Shown here piece by piece: positions 53,458 through 62,134 of a stretch of DNA of 64,000 nucleotides (position 1 is its first letter; every line of letters begins with the position of its first letter). The position numbers and the translations under genes were made by a program. Below the pieces are notes generated by a model. That model did no database searches, was not told the origin of the DNA, and saw only the letters and a program-made list of their open reading frames with translations. This stretch comes from Planctomycetota bacterium (GTDB lineage Bacteria; Planctomycetota; UBA8742; UBA2392). The stretch covers positions 434,001 through 498,000 of the forward strand of contig JACKID010000002.1 in the NCBI GenBank assembly GCA_020638675.1. The letters are read 5' to 3'.

Positions 53458-54555
53458 ATGGGTGAACAAACCGAAATGCGCAGGCGCGAGGCCGACGAAA
53501 GCGATCGGCGCGCGCCCGTCGGCTCCGTGCCCGGCACGCTGGTCGAGGACGAAAGCGCCCAGCCGACGCGCATGCTGGTGGTCGACTACGGGCCGGAGCA
53601 TGTCGAAGAGATCGAGATCCAGGACCCGTACGACCTCAAGAAGTACATCGACAAGGAATCCGTCACCTGGGTGGACGTCGCGGGCTTCCGCAACATCGGC
53701 AGGATCAAGCAGCTCGCCGAGTTGCTGGACATCCATCCGCTGGCGCTCGCCGACGCCATCAACGTGCCGCAGCGCGCCAAGGCCGAGGCCTACCCGGACT
53801 ACCTGTTCATCGTCACTCACGCGCCGGAGTTCGAAGACGGCAGCGAGTGCTACACCGAGCAGGTGAGCGTGCTGTTCGGCAATCACTTCGTGCTGACCTT
53901 CCAGGAACGGCCGAAGGATGACCTGTTCAAGCCGCTGCGCGAGCGCATCCGCAGCAAGCGCGGGCTGATCCGCGGAAAGCCCTCTTCCTACCTGGGCTAC
54001 GCGATCATCGACCGCATCACGGACGAATACTTCCCGATCCTTGACGAGTACGAGGATCGGCTCGACGCCCTGGAGAAGCGCATCCTGGCCAGCGATGACG
54101 ATGCGGTCGCGGACCTGTACGCGGTCAAGCATGACGTGTTCGACCTGCGGCGCAGCATCGATACGCACAGGGACAGCCTGAACACGCTGCTGCACCTGAA
54201 CGTGCCGTACCTGACCGACGAGGTGAAGCTGTTCCTGCGCGACTGCCACGACCACGCGACGAGTCAAAGCCAGCTGTGCCAGAGCCTGCAGGACTACGCC
54301 GTCAGCCTGCGCGAGCTGCTGACGGCCGAGCAGGCCCAGCGCATGAACGAGGTGATGAAGGTGCTGACCATCATGGCCACCATCTTCATGCCGCTCAGCT
54401 TCTTCGCCGGCGTGTACGGGATGAACTTCGACACCACCAAGCCCGGCAACATGCCCGAGCTCGGCATGGCCTACGGCTACTGGATCTACTGGGGCTGCAT
54501 GGCGGCCGTGGTAATCGCCATGCTGTTCTGGTTCCGCCGCCGCAAATGGATCTAG
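53458..54555 (+). CDS. corA: CorA-family magnesium/divalent metal transporter
   Basis: 365 residues. The signature GMN is at the end of the first membrane helix ('FMPLSFFAGVYGMNFDT'), followed by the second helix 'YWIYWGCMAAVVIAMLFWF' and a basic tail. The long cytoplasmic N-domain is typical. It forms a pentameric channel for Mg2+ or Co2+. The start ATG 53458 is used because the longer frame runs over the divergent secreted protein gene. TTTTGGA heptamers follow the stop. Confidence 0.95.
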   Translation: MGEQTEMRRREADESDRRAPVGSVPGTLVEDESAQPTRMLVVDYGPEHVEEIEIQDPYDLKKYIDKESVTWVDVAGFRNIGRIKQLAELLDIHPLALADAINVPQRAKAEAYPDYLFIVTHAPEFEDGSECYTEQVSVLFGNHFVLTFQERPKDDLFKPLRERIRSKRGLIRGKPSSYLGYAIIDRITDEYFPILDEYEDRLDALEKRILASDDDAVADLYAVKHDVFDLRRSIDTHRDSLNTLLHLNVPYLTDEVKLFLRDCHDHATSQSQLCQSLQDYAVSLRELLTAEQAQRMNEVMKVLTIMATIFMPLSFFAGVYGMNFDTTKPGNMPELGMAYGYWIYWGCMAAVVIAMLFWFRRRKWI

Positions 54556-54557
54556 CG

Positions 54558-54582
54558 ATTTTGGATTTTGGATTTTGGATTC
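54558..54582 (+). repeat. ATTTTGG heptamer run after corA
   Basis: Three exact 7-nt units ATTTTGG followed by ATTC, just after the corA stop (54553-54555). It is a single-arm member of the heptamer repeat class. Confidence 0.6.
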
Positions 54583-54689
54583 AACCGCAACTGCACCACG
54601 CCAAGTCGCGAAGAGCGCCAAGACGCCACAAGGTCAGTGGTAGGTCGAAACAACGTGGTGTCATGAAACACCGTGGTGCCATCATGAGT

Positions 54690-55373
54690 TTGCAGCCTGC
54701 GAAGCAGGCGTCACGATCTTAGCCTGGGGCGCCAAGGCCTAAGGCCGCGAAGCCCCAGGTGCACTCGCACAGATATCACGAGCCCGCGCAGCGGGCGGCC
54801 GACACGGAGGTGATGCGATGTCCCAGACCTACACCCGCCTGCTCTACCACATCGTGTTCTCGACCAAAGAACGACGCCCGCTGATTGAGCCGTCGTTGAA
54901 GCAACCCCTCTCCATCCATACATGGGCGGCATCGTCAAGCGGTTGGGCGGCTTGCCGATGAGAATTGGCGGCGTCGCCGACCACGTGCATCTCTTGGCGT
55001 CAATCCCTGCGACGGTTGCGGTCTCGGACTTCATGCGGGATCTGAAGTCTGGGTCTTCGAAGTGGGCGCGCGAGCGTGTGCCGCGATTCGAGTGGCAGCG
55101 CGGATTCGCGGCGTTCACGGTCAACCAGTCGATCGTGGACGACGTGGTACGCTACATCGACGCGCAGGAACAACATCACGCGAAGCACGATTTCATTGCG
55201 GAACTGAAACAGATGCTTGAGCTGAACAACGTCGAGTTTGACCCGCGCTATCTGGCATGACTCGGCCGCCCGCTTCGCGGGCTTGGAATGCGGGCGAACG
55301 GGACCTATGGCTCCGCGCGCTCTGCGCTTGTCGCCATAGGCTAAGATCGTGACGCCTGCTTCGCAGGCTGCAA
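54690..55373 (+). mobile_element. RAYT/REP element with 36-bp inverted ends
   Basis: Perfect 36-bp inverted repeats (54690-54725 and 55338-55373) enclose a REP-associated tyrosine transposase gene. Each contains a REP hairpin GCCTGC-GAA/TTC-GCAGGC (54695-54709 and 55354-55368). Two more REP hairpins of GCCCGC type lie inside at 54782-54796 and 55268-55282. Outside, 'CGCCAAGACGCCACAAGG' on the left and a CGTGGCG-rich stretch on the right (55405-55445) are also inverted to each other. Confidence 0.8.
54818..55260 (+). pseudogene. REP-associated tyrosine transposase (Y1_Tnp/RAYT), frameshifted
   Basis: The ATG at 54818 (SD GGAGGTG) begins 'MSQTYTRLLYHIVFSTKERR', a typical RAYT N-terminus. After about 30 codons the frame breaks near 54905-54915 and the rest continues in another frame from about 54922 to 55260. 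The second part has the HUH motif in 'GGVADHVHLLASI' and the C-terminal Tyr helix 'VVRYIDAQEQHH'. One missing base (or two extra) would join them. RAYTs are single-copy, domesticated relatives of IS200/IS605 transposases that act on REP hairpins. It is inactive unless the break is a sequencing error or is bypassed. Confidence 0.8.
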
Positions 55374-55461
55374 CTGGATGATGAAACCAGGCTACTTCGA
55401 ACTGTCACGGCCCTCGTGGCGTCGTGGCGGTCGTTGCGCCGTGGCGTGAGGCGGTTAATCA

Positions 55462-55489
55462 ACAAGGGCCGACTTTTGTCGGCCCTTGT
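55462..55489 (-). terminator. Terminator of secretin gene
   Basis: 12-bp stem ACAAGGGCCGAC (55462-55473) with GTCGGCCCTTGT (55478-55489), loop TTTT. It lies 15 bp after the secretin stop. Confidence 0.85.
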
Positions 55490-55504
55490 GCTTGGCGTGC
55501 CTGG

Positions 55505-57625
55505 CTATTTCTCTTTGACCTTCAGCCCCTGGTAGTCGAAGTGGCGGTCGGCCGTGCCCGGGGGCGGGTTGTGGTCCTTCTCGTAGTCGTCGTATGCGTC
55601 CTTGAAGAACTCGTCCTTCTGCGGGGTGCGCATCTTCTTGGTGTCGCTTTCGGCGTCGTGGAGCTTCTGGTAGCTCAGCTCCTTGTAGTCATCGAAGTTG
55701 GCGTCCTTGAGAATCTTCGGGCGCAGGAAGATGTACAGGTTCGTGCGGCGCTCAACCGTGCGCTGGCTCTTGAACAGCTCGCCGATCAGCGGGATGTCGC
55801 CCAGCAGCGGAATCTTGTTCACCGTCTTGCTGCTGGTGCTGCTCTTGAGACCGCCCACCACCACGGTGCTGCTGTCCGGCACGGTCACGAAGGTCGTGAT
55901 GCGGCGGCGCTGGCGGGGCGGTGACACACCCGGCGTGGCGCTTTCGCCCGTGAAGTTGGTGATGTCGAGGTCGAGCTCAAGCGTGATGTAGCCGTCCTGG
56001 CTGATCTGCGGCGTCACGTTCATGGTGATACCGGCCTCGACGAAGTCGCCGGCCGACGTCGTGGTGCCCTGGCCGGTGCCGAGGTTGTTCAACTGCACGA
56101 GCTGGATTTCCTGCTGGATCTCGATCGTCGCCTGCTCATTGTCGTTGGTGATCAGCATCGGCTGCTGCAGCACGTTGGTGTCCGCCTGCGTTTTCAGGAA
56201 GCGCACGAGCAGCGGGATGTCGAAGGCGGTTCCTTTATTGAGAGTGAGCAGACCGCCCTGGCCGAAGATCGGGTTGCGGCCTGCGGGCACGCCGCCGCCG
56301 GTGCCGATCGGCACGCCCGAGCTGTCCACGATCTCGCTGAAGCCGAAGCTGGTGCCAAAGCTGGCACGCGGCTCGGTGGACTTGTTGGCGAAGCCGTCGA
56401 CGGTCGCCACTTCGACGCCGAACTGGAAGTCGTCGTCGTCCGTGACCTCGAGAATCGCCGCCTCAATCATCACCTGCGGGCGGCGCACGTCGAGCTTGTC
56501 GATCACCTTCTGGATTTCGTTGTAGTCGTTCGGCGTGGCGATCACGAGCAGGCTGTTGGTGCCCGCGTCCGGCACGATCACCGGCGCGTTGGCGTCGTTG
56601 GTGCCGATCACGCCCGGCTGGCCCGGCACGCCCGGCTGGTTGCTGGGCAAGCCGCTGCCGAGCACGTCGTTCAGCACGCCGGAAAGGTCTTCGGCCTGTA
56701 CGTTCTTGCACTGGTAGTAGTGGATCTTGCCGGTGGTGCTGGCGCCCGGTATGGGGATGTCCAGCTTGGCGACCAGGTCGCGCACCAGCTCAATGCCCGC
56801 GTCGTAGCCCGTCACCATGATGGCGTTGACGTAGGGCGCGACTTCAACGCGCACCAGCGTCTCATCATCAGGGCTGCCCGGGCGGCGCGGCACGGCCTGC
56901 AGAAGCTGCTGGCGCTGGGTCAAAAGGCTGTTGACGCTGTCAACCAGGTCGGCCGCGTCGATGTTGTCGATGTTGATGACCTCAAGCCGCGGGCTGCGCG
57001 GCGGCTGGTCCATCAACTGGATGATCTGCGCCAGACGCCGGATGTTGTAGCTGTAGTCGGCGATAATGAGGCTGTTGATGCCCGCGATCGGGTTCACGAC
57101 GCCGCCCTGGCGGGTCGTCAGGTTCTGCAACGCGCCGCGGACCGCGTTGGCTTCGGCGTACTTCAGGTTGACCACCAGCGTTACGAAGTCGGCTGTGGTG
57201 TCGGTCCACTCGGCGAGGTTGTCGAGCAGCACAACGTTGTTGCTCTGGGTGATTGCCTCGGCGGCCGGGATGATCTCGTAGAACTTGACCGACTGGCTGC
57301 TGTCTTCACCGAACGGCGCAAGAATCAGGCGGAACTGCTTCAGGAACGTCTGCAGCACGCTGAACATGGCCGTCGGGGGCACCGGCACGCCTTCGCGAGG
57401 GGCGACGATCGTGACGTTGCCGCTGAGCTTTTTCGGATCGTAAAGGAATTTGATCTTCTGGTACTCGGCCGTGAGCTGGATCATTTCGGACAACGGAATG
57501 TCTTCCATGACGCCACGGAGCAGCAGTACGGGCTCATCGCCGGCTGCAGGTGCGGGGGCGGGCTGTGCGTTGACGGCGGTTGCGCCCAGCGCGAGGGAGA
57601 TCAGAAGCAGAAGGATTCTGCGCAT
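55505..57625 (-). CDS. gspD: Type II secretion system secretin (GspD/PilQ family)
   Basis: 706 residues. A signal peptide (about 1-20) is followed by several N-domains, including 'GALQNLTTRQ...GINSLIIADY' (about 160-195) and 'VRVEVAPYVNAIMVTGY' (about 255-275). The C-terminal secretin core (about 390-640) includes 'STVVVGGLKSS' and the signature 'IPLLGDIPLIGELFKS'. It would form the outer-membrane gate for secreted folded proteins or pili. A charged 60-residue tail follows the core. No other gsp genes are adjacent, so the system is scattered. The gspD versus pilQ choice is not certain. Confidence 0.9.
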   Translation of the reverse strand: MRRILLLLISLALGATAVNAQPAPAPAAGDEPVLLLRGVMEDIPLSEMIQLTAEYQKIKFLYDPKKLSGNVTIVAPREGVPVPPTAMFSVLQTFLKQFRLILAPFGEDSSQSVKFYEIIPAAEAITQSNNVVLLDNLAEWTDTTADFVTLVVNLKYAEANAVRGALQNLTTRQGGVVNPIAGINSLIIADYSYNIRRLAQIIQLMDQPPRSPRLEVINIDNIDAADLVDSVNSLLTQRQQLLQAVPRRPGSPDDETLVRVEVAPYVNAIMVTGYDAGIELVRDLVAKLDIPIPGASTTGKIHYYQCKNVQAEDLSGVLNDVLGSGLPSNQPGVPGQPGVIGTNDANAPVIVPDAGTNSLLVIATPNDYNEIQKVIDKLDVRRPQVMIEAAILEVTDDDDFQFGVEVATVDGFANKSTEPRASFGTSFGFSEIVDSSGVPIGTGGGVPAGRNPIFGQGGLLTLNKGTAFDIPLLVRFLKTQADTNVLQQPMLITNDNEQATIEIQQEIQLVQLNNLGTGQGTTTSAGDFVEAGITMNVTPQISQDGYITLELDLDITNFTGESATPGVSPPRQRRRITTFVTVPDSSTVVVGGLKSSTSSKTVNKIPLLGDIPLIGELFKSQRTVERRTNLYIFLRPKILKDANFDDYKELSYQKLHDAESDTKKMRTPQKDEFFKDAYDDYEKDHNPPPGTADRHFDYQGLKVKEK

Positions 57626-57736
57626 ACCATTACTCCAAGGAGTGTTGCAGCGTGTTTGTCTACGCGTAAAACGATGCCCGTGCCCACGAGTTGGGGAATT
57701 TCGGCCCGGGTTTACCGCTTCTGGCCCGTTTCGCCT

Positions 57737-57815
57737 AGTCTTGAGTCTGGAGTCTTGCGTCCGGCGTCATGCAAGGGCTTGAGACTCATGACTCCAGACG
57801 CCAGACTCCGGACCA
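57737..57815. repeat. Heptamer inverted repeat, site E
   Basis: Left arm 57737-57771 has 7-nt units near AGTCTGG/AGTCTTG; right arm 57780-57815 has units near ACTCCAG. The arms are partly complementary. Unlike sites A-C it lies between divergent genes (gspD and the UPF0145 gene). Confidence 0.6.
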
Positions 57816-57820
57816 TACCG

Positions 57821-58210
57821 ATGATCGACCCACGCTTTATCACGACCGCGCTGGACCTGGAGGGCTACCGCATCACCCGCCACTGCGGCGTGGTGCGGGG
57901 CATCGTGGTGCGCTCGCGCAGCGCGATCGGCAATTTCGCGGCCGGCATCCAGACCTTCTTCGGCGGCAACATCAGCGTCTACACCGAGCTGTGCGAACAG
58001 GCACGCCAGGAGGCCTTCGACCTGATGCGCCAGCACGGCTACGAGGCCGGTGGCAACGCCATCATCGGGATGCGCTATGACGCCAACGACGTAGCGGCCG
58101 GCGTCACGGAAGTACTGGCCTACGGCACCAGCGTGGTGGTGGAGCTGCGCAGCAAGCCGCCCGAAGCGCCCGAACAGCCCGCAGGAAATGAGCCGGAGCC
58201 CGCCGCGTAA
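57821..58210 (+). CDS. UPF0145 / YbjQ family protein
   Basis: 129 residues. 'GYRITRHCGVVRGIVVRSRS' and 'AFDLMRQHGYEAGGNAIIGMRYD' match the YbjQ (DUF74) family, which forms small symmetrical oligomers; its function is not established. The start ATG 57821 is the first after the heptamer repeat. The last codons and stop form one arm of an 18-bp inverted repeat shared with the convergent phosphorylase gene. Confidence 0.9.
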   Translation: MIDPRFITTALDLEGYRITRHCGVVRGIVVRSRSAIGNFAAGIQTFFGGNISVYTELCEQARQEAFDLMRQHGYEAGGNAIIGMRYDANDVAAGVTEVLAYGTSVVVELRSKPPEAPEQPAGNEPEPAA

Positions 58211-58259
58211 GCGGTGGAGCATCAAACCGGCCGGCGTGGATTGCTCCATCGCTTACGCG
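58204..58259. terminator. 18-bp inverted repeat spanning two convergent stops
   Basis: Arms 58204-58221 and 58242-58259 are complementary with one wobble pair; loop 20 nt. The left arm contains the TAA of the UPF0145 gene and the right arm that of the phosphorylase. It is a likely shared end structure. Confidence 0.6.
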
Positions 58260-59098
58260 ATGGGCTTTGGTCCCAATTCCCCAAACAGCGACTTCAGCAC
58301 GCTCGCAACGCGCGCTGCGTTGTCGCCGCCGGCTTTCAGCGTGCCCTCGTGGCTGTCGTCGCTGCCGCCGGCGCGGTTGGTGATCAGGCTCAGCCCGCAC
58401 ACCCGCATTCCAAGCGCACGCGCGGTGATCACCTCGGGGACTGTGGACATGCCCACCGCGTCCGCGCCCAGCCGTCGCAGCATCTCGACCTCGGCCGGGG
58501 TCTCGAAGCTTGGCCCCAGCACGCCCGCGTAAACCCCGCGCGCGACCTGGCCCCGGGCCAGCGCGTCGGTCAGCGCCGCGTCGTACGCGCCGCCCATGGC
58601 CGGAAAGGGCTTGGCGCCCTCAAGCCGCGTCGGCCCGATCAGCGGGTTCACCCCCATCAGGTTGATGTGGTCGCTGATCGCCATCAGCGAGCCGGATTGC
58701 AGGTCTTCGCGAATGCCGCCGGCCGCGTTGGTCACGACCAGCGTGTCCGCGCCGAGTGCATGCGCGACCTGCACGCAAAGCGCCAGTTCATGCGGCGCGT
58801 GGCCTTCATAGGCGTGGTAGCGACCGCGGAAGACCAGCGCAGGAACATCCCAGAGCGAGCCCTGGGTCAGGCGGCACTGATGCCCGGAAGTGCCCGCGGG
58901 GGGCGGAAAGCCGGGGATATCGGCATAGCTCGCGGCCACGGGATCAAGCACTTCGCGCTCAATCAGCCCAAAGCCCGAACCCAGAATCAAAGCCACCCGC
59001 GGGCGCACACCGCCAAAGCCACGCTCACGCAGGTAACCCAAAGCTGCCGCAACGTCACCCATGCGGCCGGTGTAGCGCCCCACGGCGAGGGTGTCCAT
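58253..59098 (-). CDS. Purine nucleoside phosphorylase (trimeric type)
   Basis: 281 residues from ATG 59098, with 13 more residues if the upstream ATG at 59137 is used. Phosphate-binding 'LILGSGFG', 'GRYHAYEGH' and 'VVTNAAGG', followed by 'VGMSTVPE' and 'SLITNRAGG', match the trimeric PNP family that cleaves inosine and guanosine (deoxy)nucleosides with phosphate. It is a cytosolic salvage enzyme. It is not operonic here. Confidence 0.92.
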   Translation of the reverse strand: MDTLAVGRYTGRMGDVAAALGYLRERGFGGVRPRVALILGSGFGLIEREVLDPVAASYADIPGFPPPAGTSGHQCRLTQGSLWDVPALVFRGRYHAYEGHAPHELALCVQVAHALGADTLVVTNAAGGIREDLQSGSLMAISDHINLMGVNPLIGPTRLEGAKPFPAMGGAYDAALTDALARGQVARGVYAGVLGPSFETPAEVEMLRRLGADAVGMSTVPEVITARALGMRVCGLSLITNRAGGSDDSHEGTLKAGGDNAARVASVLKSLFGELGPKPIA

Positions 59099-59262
59099 GG
59101 CGCTGCAGAAAGCCCGGATTCGTGACTCAGATTCCACTGCATATGGTCGAAGTCCGCGAAGGCTTGCGCTAAAGTGATCGGTACCAAATCACAACCTTGG
59201 ACGGACCATCGGCCGGCAATTCTGCGGCCGGGTCTGCCATCACTCGTGGGGAGTGCTTCACC

Positions 59263-60948
59263 ATGGCGATTTCAAATCGGTGCGTGCTGGTGCTGTTGCT
59301 TGCTTGCAGCAGCTTGTCGGCAGGTCTGCTCGCGCAGAACACATACCCCCTGGGCCAGCAAAGCCCGACGGGCTGGAGCAACGTGACGTTCCTTGGCATT
59401 CGCGGCTATCGCTTCACCTGCAATGCGGCGAACGTGAACGTGAACGAGCTTGGCTGCTGGTACCCGGATTCAAGCAGCGTCGCCAAGACGGTGACGCTGT
59501 ACGACTTCAACAGCCAGCAGGTGCTCGCGCAGGTCACGACGACGCCCGGCTCCGGCTGGTGCTGGACGGCACTGACCACGCCCGTCGTGCTCACCAGCGG
59601 GCAGGACTACATTGTGGCGGGCTACTCGCCGACGGGTCACTACTACAACAATGCGATCCCCGCTTCGTGGACGCCGACCGGCACGATCAGCTACGTCGAG
59701 ATGCGCTACCAGAATTCACCAAGCAGCGCGAACCAGTTCCCCACCGGCGTCATTTCGAACTCGCACCACGGCGTTGTGGACATCGGCTACACCGTCGGCG
59801 CGGCCACCTCGGCCCCAACAATCACCAGCACCGCGCCGACCTTTGCTCCCACCGGTTCGGCTTACACTTATACGCCGACGGCGACAGGCACCCCGACGCC
59901 GACGTTCTCAATTTCGCCCGACCCTGCGACTCTCGGCAGCGGCTGGTTGACCTGGAACGGCACGACACTGGGCGGCACACCCGCCGCGGGCGACGTCGGG
60001 ACGTACGGACCGTTCACACTGACAGCAACCAACGGAGTTTCGCCCGACGACACGGAAGTGTTCTCGGTGAACGTAGCCCTGCCAGTGCCGGAGATCGACA
60101 TCGATGACCCGCTGGCGGGCGCGGTCACCAGCGGCGACACCTACAGGATCTATGCGGCGCAGGCCGGGGTGAGCTCAACCGGCAACTTCGTCGTGACCAA
60201 CAACGGCAACGTCAACCTCACCTTCACCAATACGCCCGTCGTGACGGCGAGCGCCGTCGTGAACTGCACGCTGAACACCACCAGCCCCAGCGGCCCACTG
60301 GGCGCGGGCAACAGCAGCACAATGGTGGTCGACGTGACCCCCACGGCCGCAGGCACATTCAGCTTCACGCTGTCGATTGACAGCAACGACGCCGACGAAG
60401 GCACGTTCGTGATCAACTTTACCGGCGTGGCCAAAGCAACGCCCGAGCCTGAGATCGCGGTCCTGGACGCCGTCAGCGCGGACGTCGCCAGCGGCAGCAC
60501 GATCAGCGAGACGAACACCGGCACGCTGATGTTCAACCGCGCATTCACGGTTCGCAACGAGGGCGGCGCGGCGTTGAACCTGACCGGGACGACACCGGTG
60601 GCCGTGAGTGGCCAGAACAACTGCACCGTTATCATCACGCAGCCGTCCAGCACCATTGCCGCGGCATCAACCTGGGCTGCCGCCACAGACAGCTTCGCGT
60701 TTGACATCACGCCGGGCACGGCCGGTGCGTTCGGGTTCACGGTCACGATCGTGAACAACGACAGCGACGAGGGCACCTTCACGTTCACCTACTCGGGGAA
60801 CACGACCACGGGATCGGTAGGATCCCTCAGCGGCGGCGGTGGCGGAGGAGGCGGTGGCGGTTGCACCGGCGCCGGCGGCACAACGCCGTGGCTGCTGCTG
60901 GCAACGCTGCTGGCCATGATCGCAGCCGCAAGGCGTAGCGAAGCTTGA
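59263..60948 (+). CDS. Choice-of-anchor D surface protein with GCTxGAGG C-terminal tail
   Basis: 561 residues. A signal peptide (about 1-24) is followed by a DUF4082-like beta-domain (about 25-160: 'LGIRGYRFTCNAANVNVN'), a putative Ig/cadherin-like domain (about 165-265) and two choice-of-anchor D (ASH-like) repeats containing 'SNDADEGTFVINFTG' and 'NNDSDEGTFTFTYSG'. It ends with ten Gly residues, 'GCTGAGGTTPWLLL', a membrane stretch and 'AARRSEA'. The tail matches that of the protein at 52345-53328 and looks like a CTERM sorting signal. It is likely displayed on the cell surface. Confidence 0.8.
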   Translation: MAISNRCVLVLLLACSSLSAGLLAQNTYPLGQQSPTGWSNVTFLGIRGYRFTCNAANVNVNELGCWYPDSSSVAKTVTLYDFNSQQVLAQVTTTPGSGWCWTALTTPVVLTSGQDYIVAGYSPTGHYYNNAIPASWTPTGTISYVEMRYQNSPSSANQFPTGVISNSHHGVVDIGYTVGAATSAPTITSTAPTFAPTGSAYTYTPTATGTPTPTFSISPDPATLGSGWLTWNGTTLGGTPAAGDVGTYGPFTLTATNGVSPDDTEVFSVNVALPVPEIDIDDPLAGAVTSGDTYRIYAAQAGVSSTGNFVVTNNGNVNLTFTNTPVVTASAVVNCTLNTTSPSGPLGAGNSSTMVVDVTPTAAGTFSFTLSIDSNDADEGTFVINFTGVAKATPEPEIAVLDAVSADVASGSTISETNTGTLMFNRAFTVRNEGGAALNLTGTTPVAVSGQNNCTVIITQPSSTIAAASTWAAATDSFAFDITPGTAGAFGFTVTIVNNDSDEGTFTFTYSGNTTTGSVGSLSGGGGGGGGGGCTGAGGTTPWLLLATLLAMIAAARRSEA

Positions 60949-60961
60949 CGCAACCACAGAC

Positions 60962-62080
60962 CTAGTCTTTTGGCGGCGTTTCGATGAGTTCGCGAAGGTC
61001 GGCCGAGCGGGCGACTTCTGCCGGCGTTTTTCCTTCGGCATTGATGATCTTGCAGTCTGCGCCTGCATCGAGCAGGAGCGTGACGGCTTTCTTTCGGTCA
61101 GCTTCTGAGGCCTTGGTCTCGCCGGAAGAGGCCTTGGCGTCGGTGCCCGACGCGGCGAGGTGCAACGGCGTGTTGCCCTTGGAGTCCTTGGCATCCAAAT
61201 CCGCACCGGCCTTGATCAGCTGCTGCAGGTAGCCCACGCGGGCGTCGCGTGCGGCGTGATGTAGCGGCGTAATCGCGCCGGCACCCCGCACGTTCACATT
61301 GGCACCGCGCTCCACCAGCAGGCTGCCGATTTCAGTCCGCGCCATCACGGTGGCGCTCCCGAGGGCAGTGGCGCCACCCATGCCGAGCTTGTTGGGATCT
61401 GCGCCGGCTTCGAGCAGCAGCTCCACGGCCTCAACGCTCCCGAACATCGCCGCACTTATCAGCGCGGTCATCCCGAAACTGCTGGGCGCATCGACATCCC
61501 CATCCGGTCCGATGTGCTTAAGAATCACCCGCAGCTTTGAGCAATCTTCGTCACGCATGCTGCCCATGCCGGCCGCGGCGGCGAGTGCGTGACCACCTAC
61601 TCCTCCCGGCTTCAGCGGATCCCCGCCGTGTTCGAGCATCAATTCGAGGGTTTCCGCGTCGCCCATCATTGCGGCCATTCCAACCACAGATGCCTGACCG
61701 TTCACAACCTGATTGGGATCGGCGCCGTGTTCGAGCAAAAGCTCCAAGCCGCTTCGGTAACCACCTGACACGGCCATGGCCAGCGGCGGCAATCCTTCTT
61801 TGCTCGTCATGGATGGATCTGCGCCGGCTTCCAGCAGAACAAGAAGGCAGGTATCGGCCCGGTGAAGCACGGCGAACCAGAGGGCGGTGTTCTCTTCCGC
61901 CTGATCACGCAAATCCGGATCGGCGCCGGACTCGAGCCAGGCAGACAACGCGACGGCATCATCCGCTTCTATGGCGCTGACGATCCGTGTCGGCAAGTAG
62001 GTCGGTTTGGGCTTCGGTTCGTCGCTGCAGCCCGCGGTGAGCAGCAGAAGCAGCGCAACGATTCCCACTGTACGTGACAT
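60962..62080 (-). CDS. Ankyrin-repeat lipoprotein
   Basis: 372 residues. A lipobox 'LLLLTAGC' (Cys18) and a short linker precede eight or so ankyrin repeats, e.g. 'GLELLLEHGADPNQVVNG', 'AVELLLEAGADPNKLGMG' and 'DSKGNTPLHLAAS'. The last full repeat is split by a 15-residue Ser/Lys/Ala insertion. It is a periplasmic or outer-membrane-facing binding protein; the partner is unknown. It is convergent with the anchor D protein. Confidence 0.9.
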   Translation of the reverse strand: MSRTVGIVALLLLLTAGCSDEPKPKPTYLPTRIVSAIEADDAVALSAWLESGADPDLRDQAEENTALWFAVLHRADTCLLVLLEAGADPSMTSKEGLPPLAMAVSGGYRSGLELLLEHGADPNQVVNGQASVVGMAAMMGDAETLELMLEHGGDPLKPGGVGGHALAAAAGMGSMRDEDCSKLRVILKHIGPDGDVDAPSSFGMTALISAAMFGSVEAVELLLEAGADPNKLGMGGATALGSATVMARTEIGSLLVERGANVNVRGAGAITPLHHAARDARVGYLQQLIKAGADLDAKDSKGNTPLHLAASGTDAKASSGETKASEADRKKAVTLLLDAGADCKIINAEGKTPAEVARSADLRELIETPPKD

Positions 62081-62134
62081 CCGGCGGTCCTCCTCTCAAG
62101 GCGCCGAGGATACTCCGGCTTCGCGTCGAAGACT

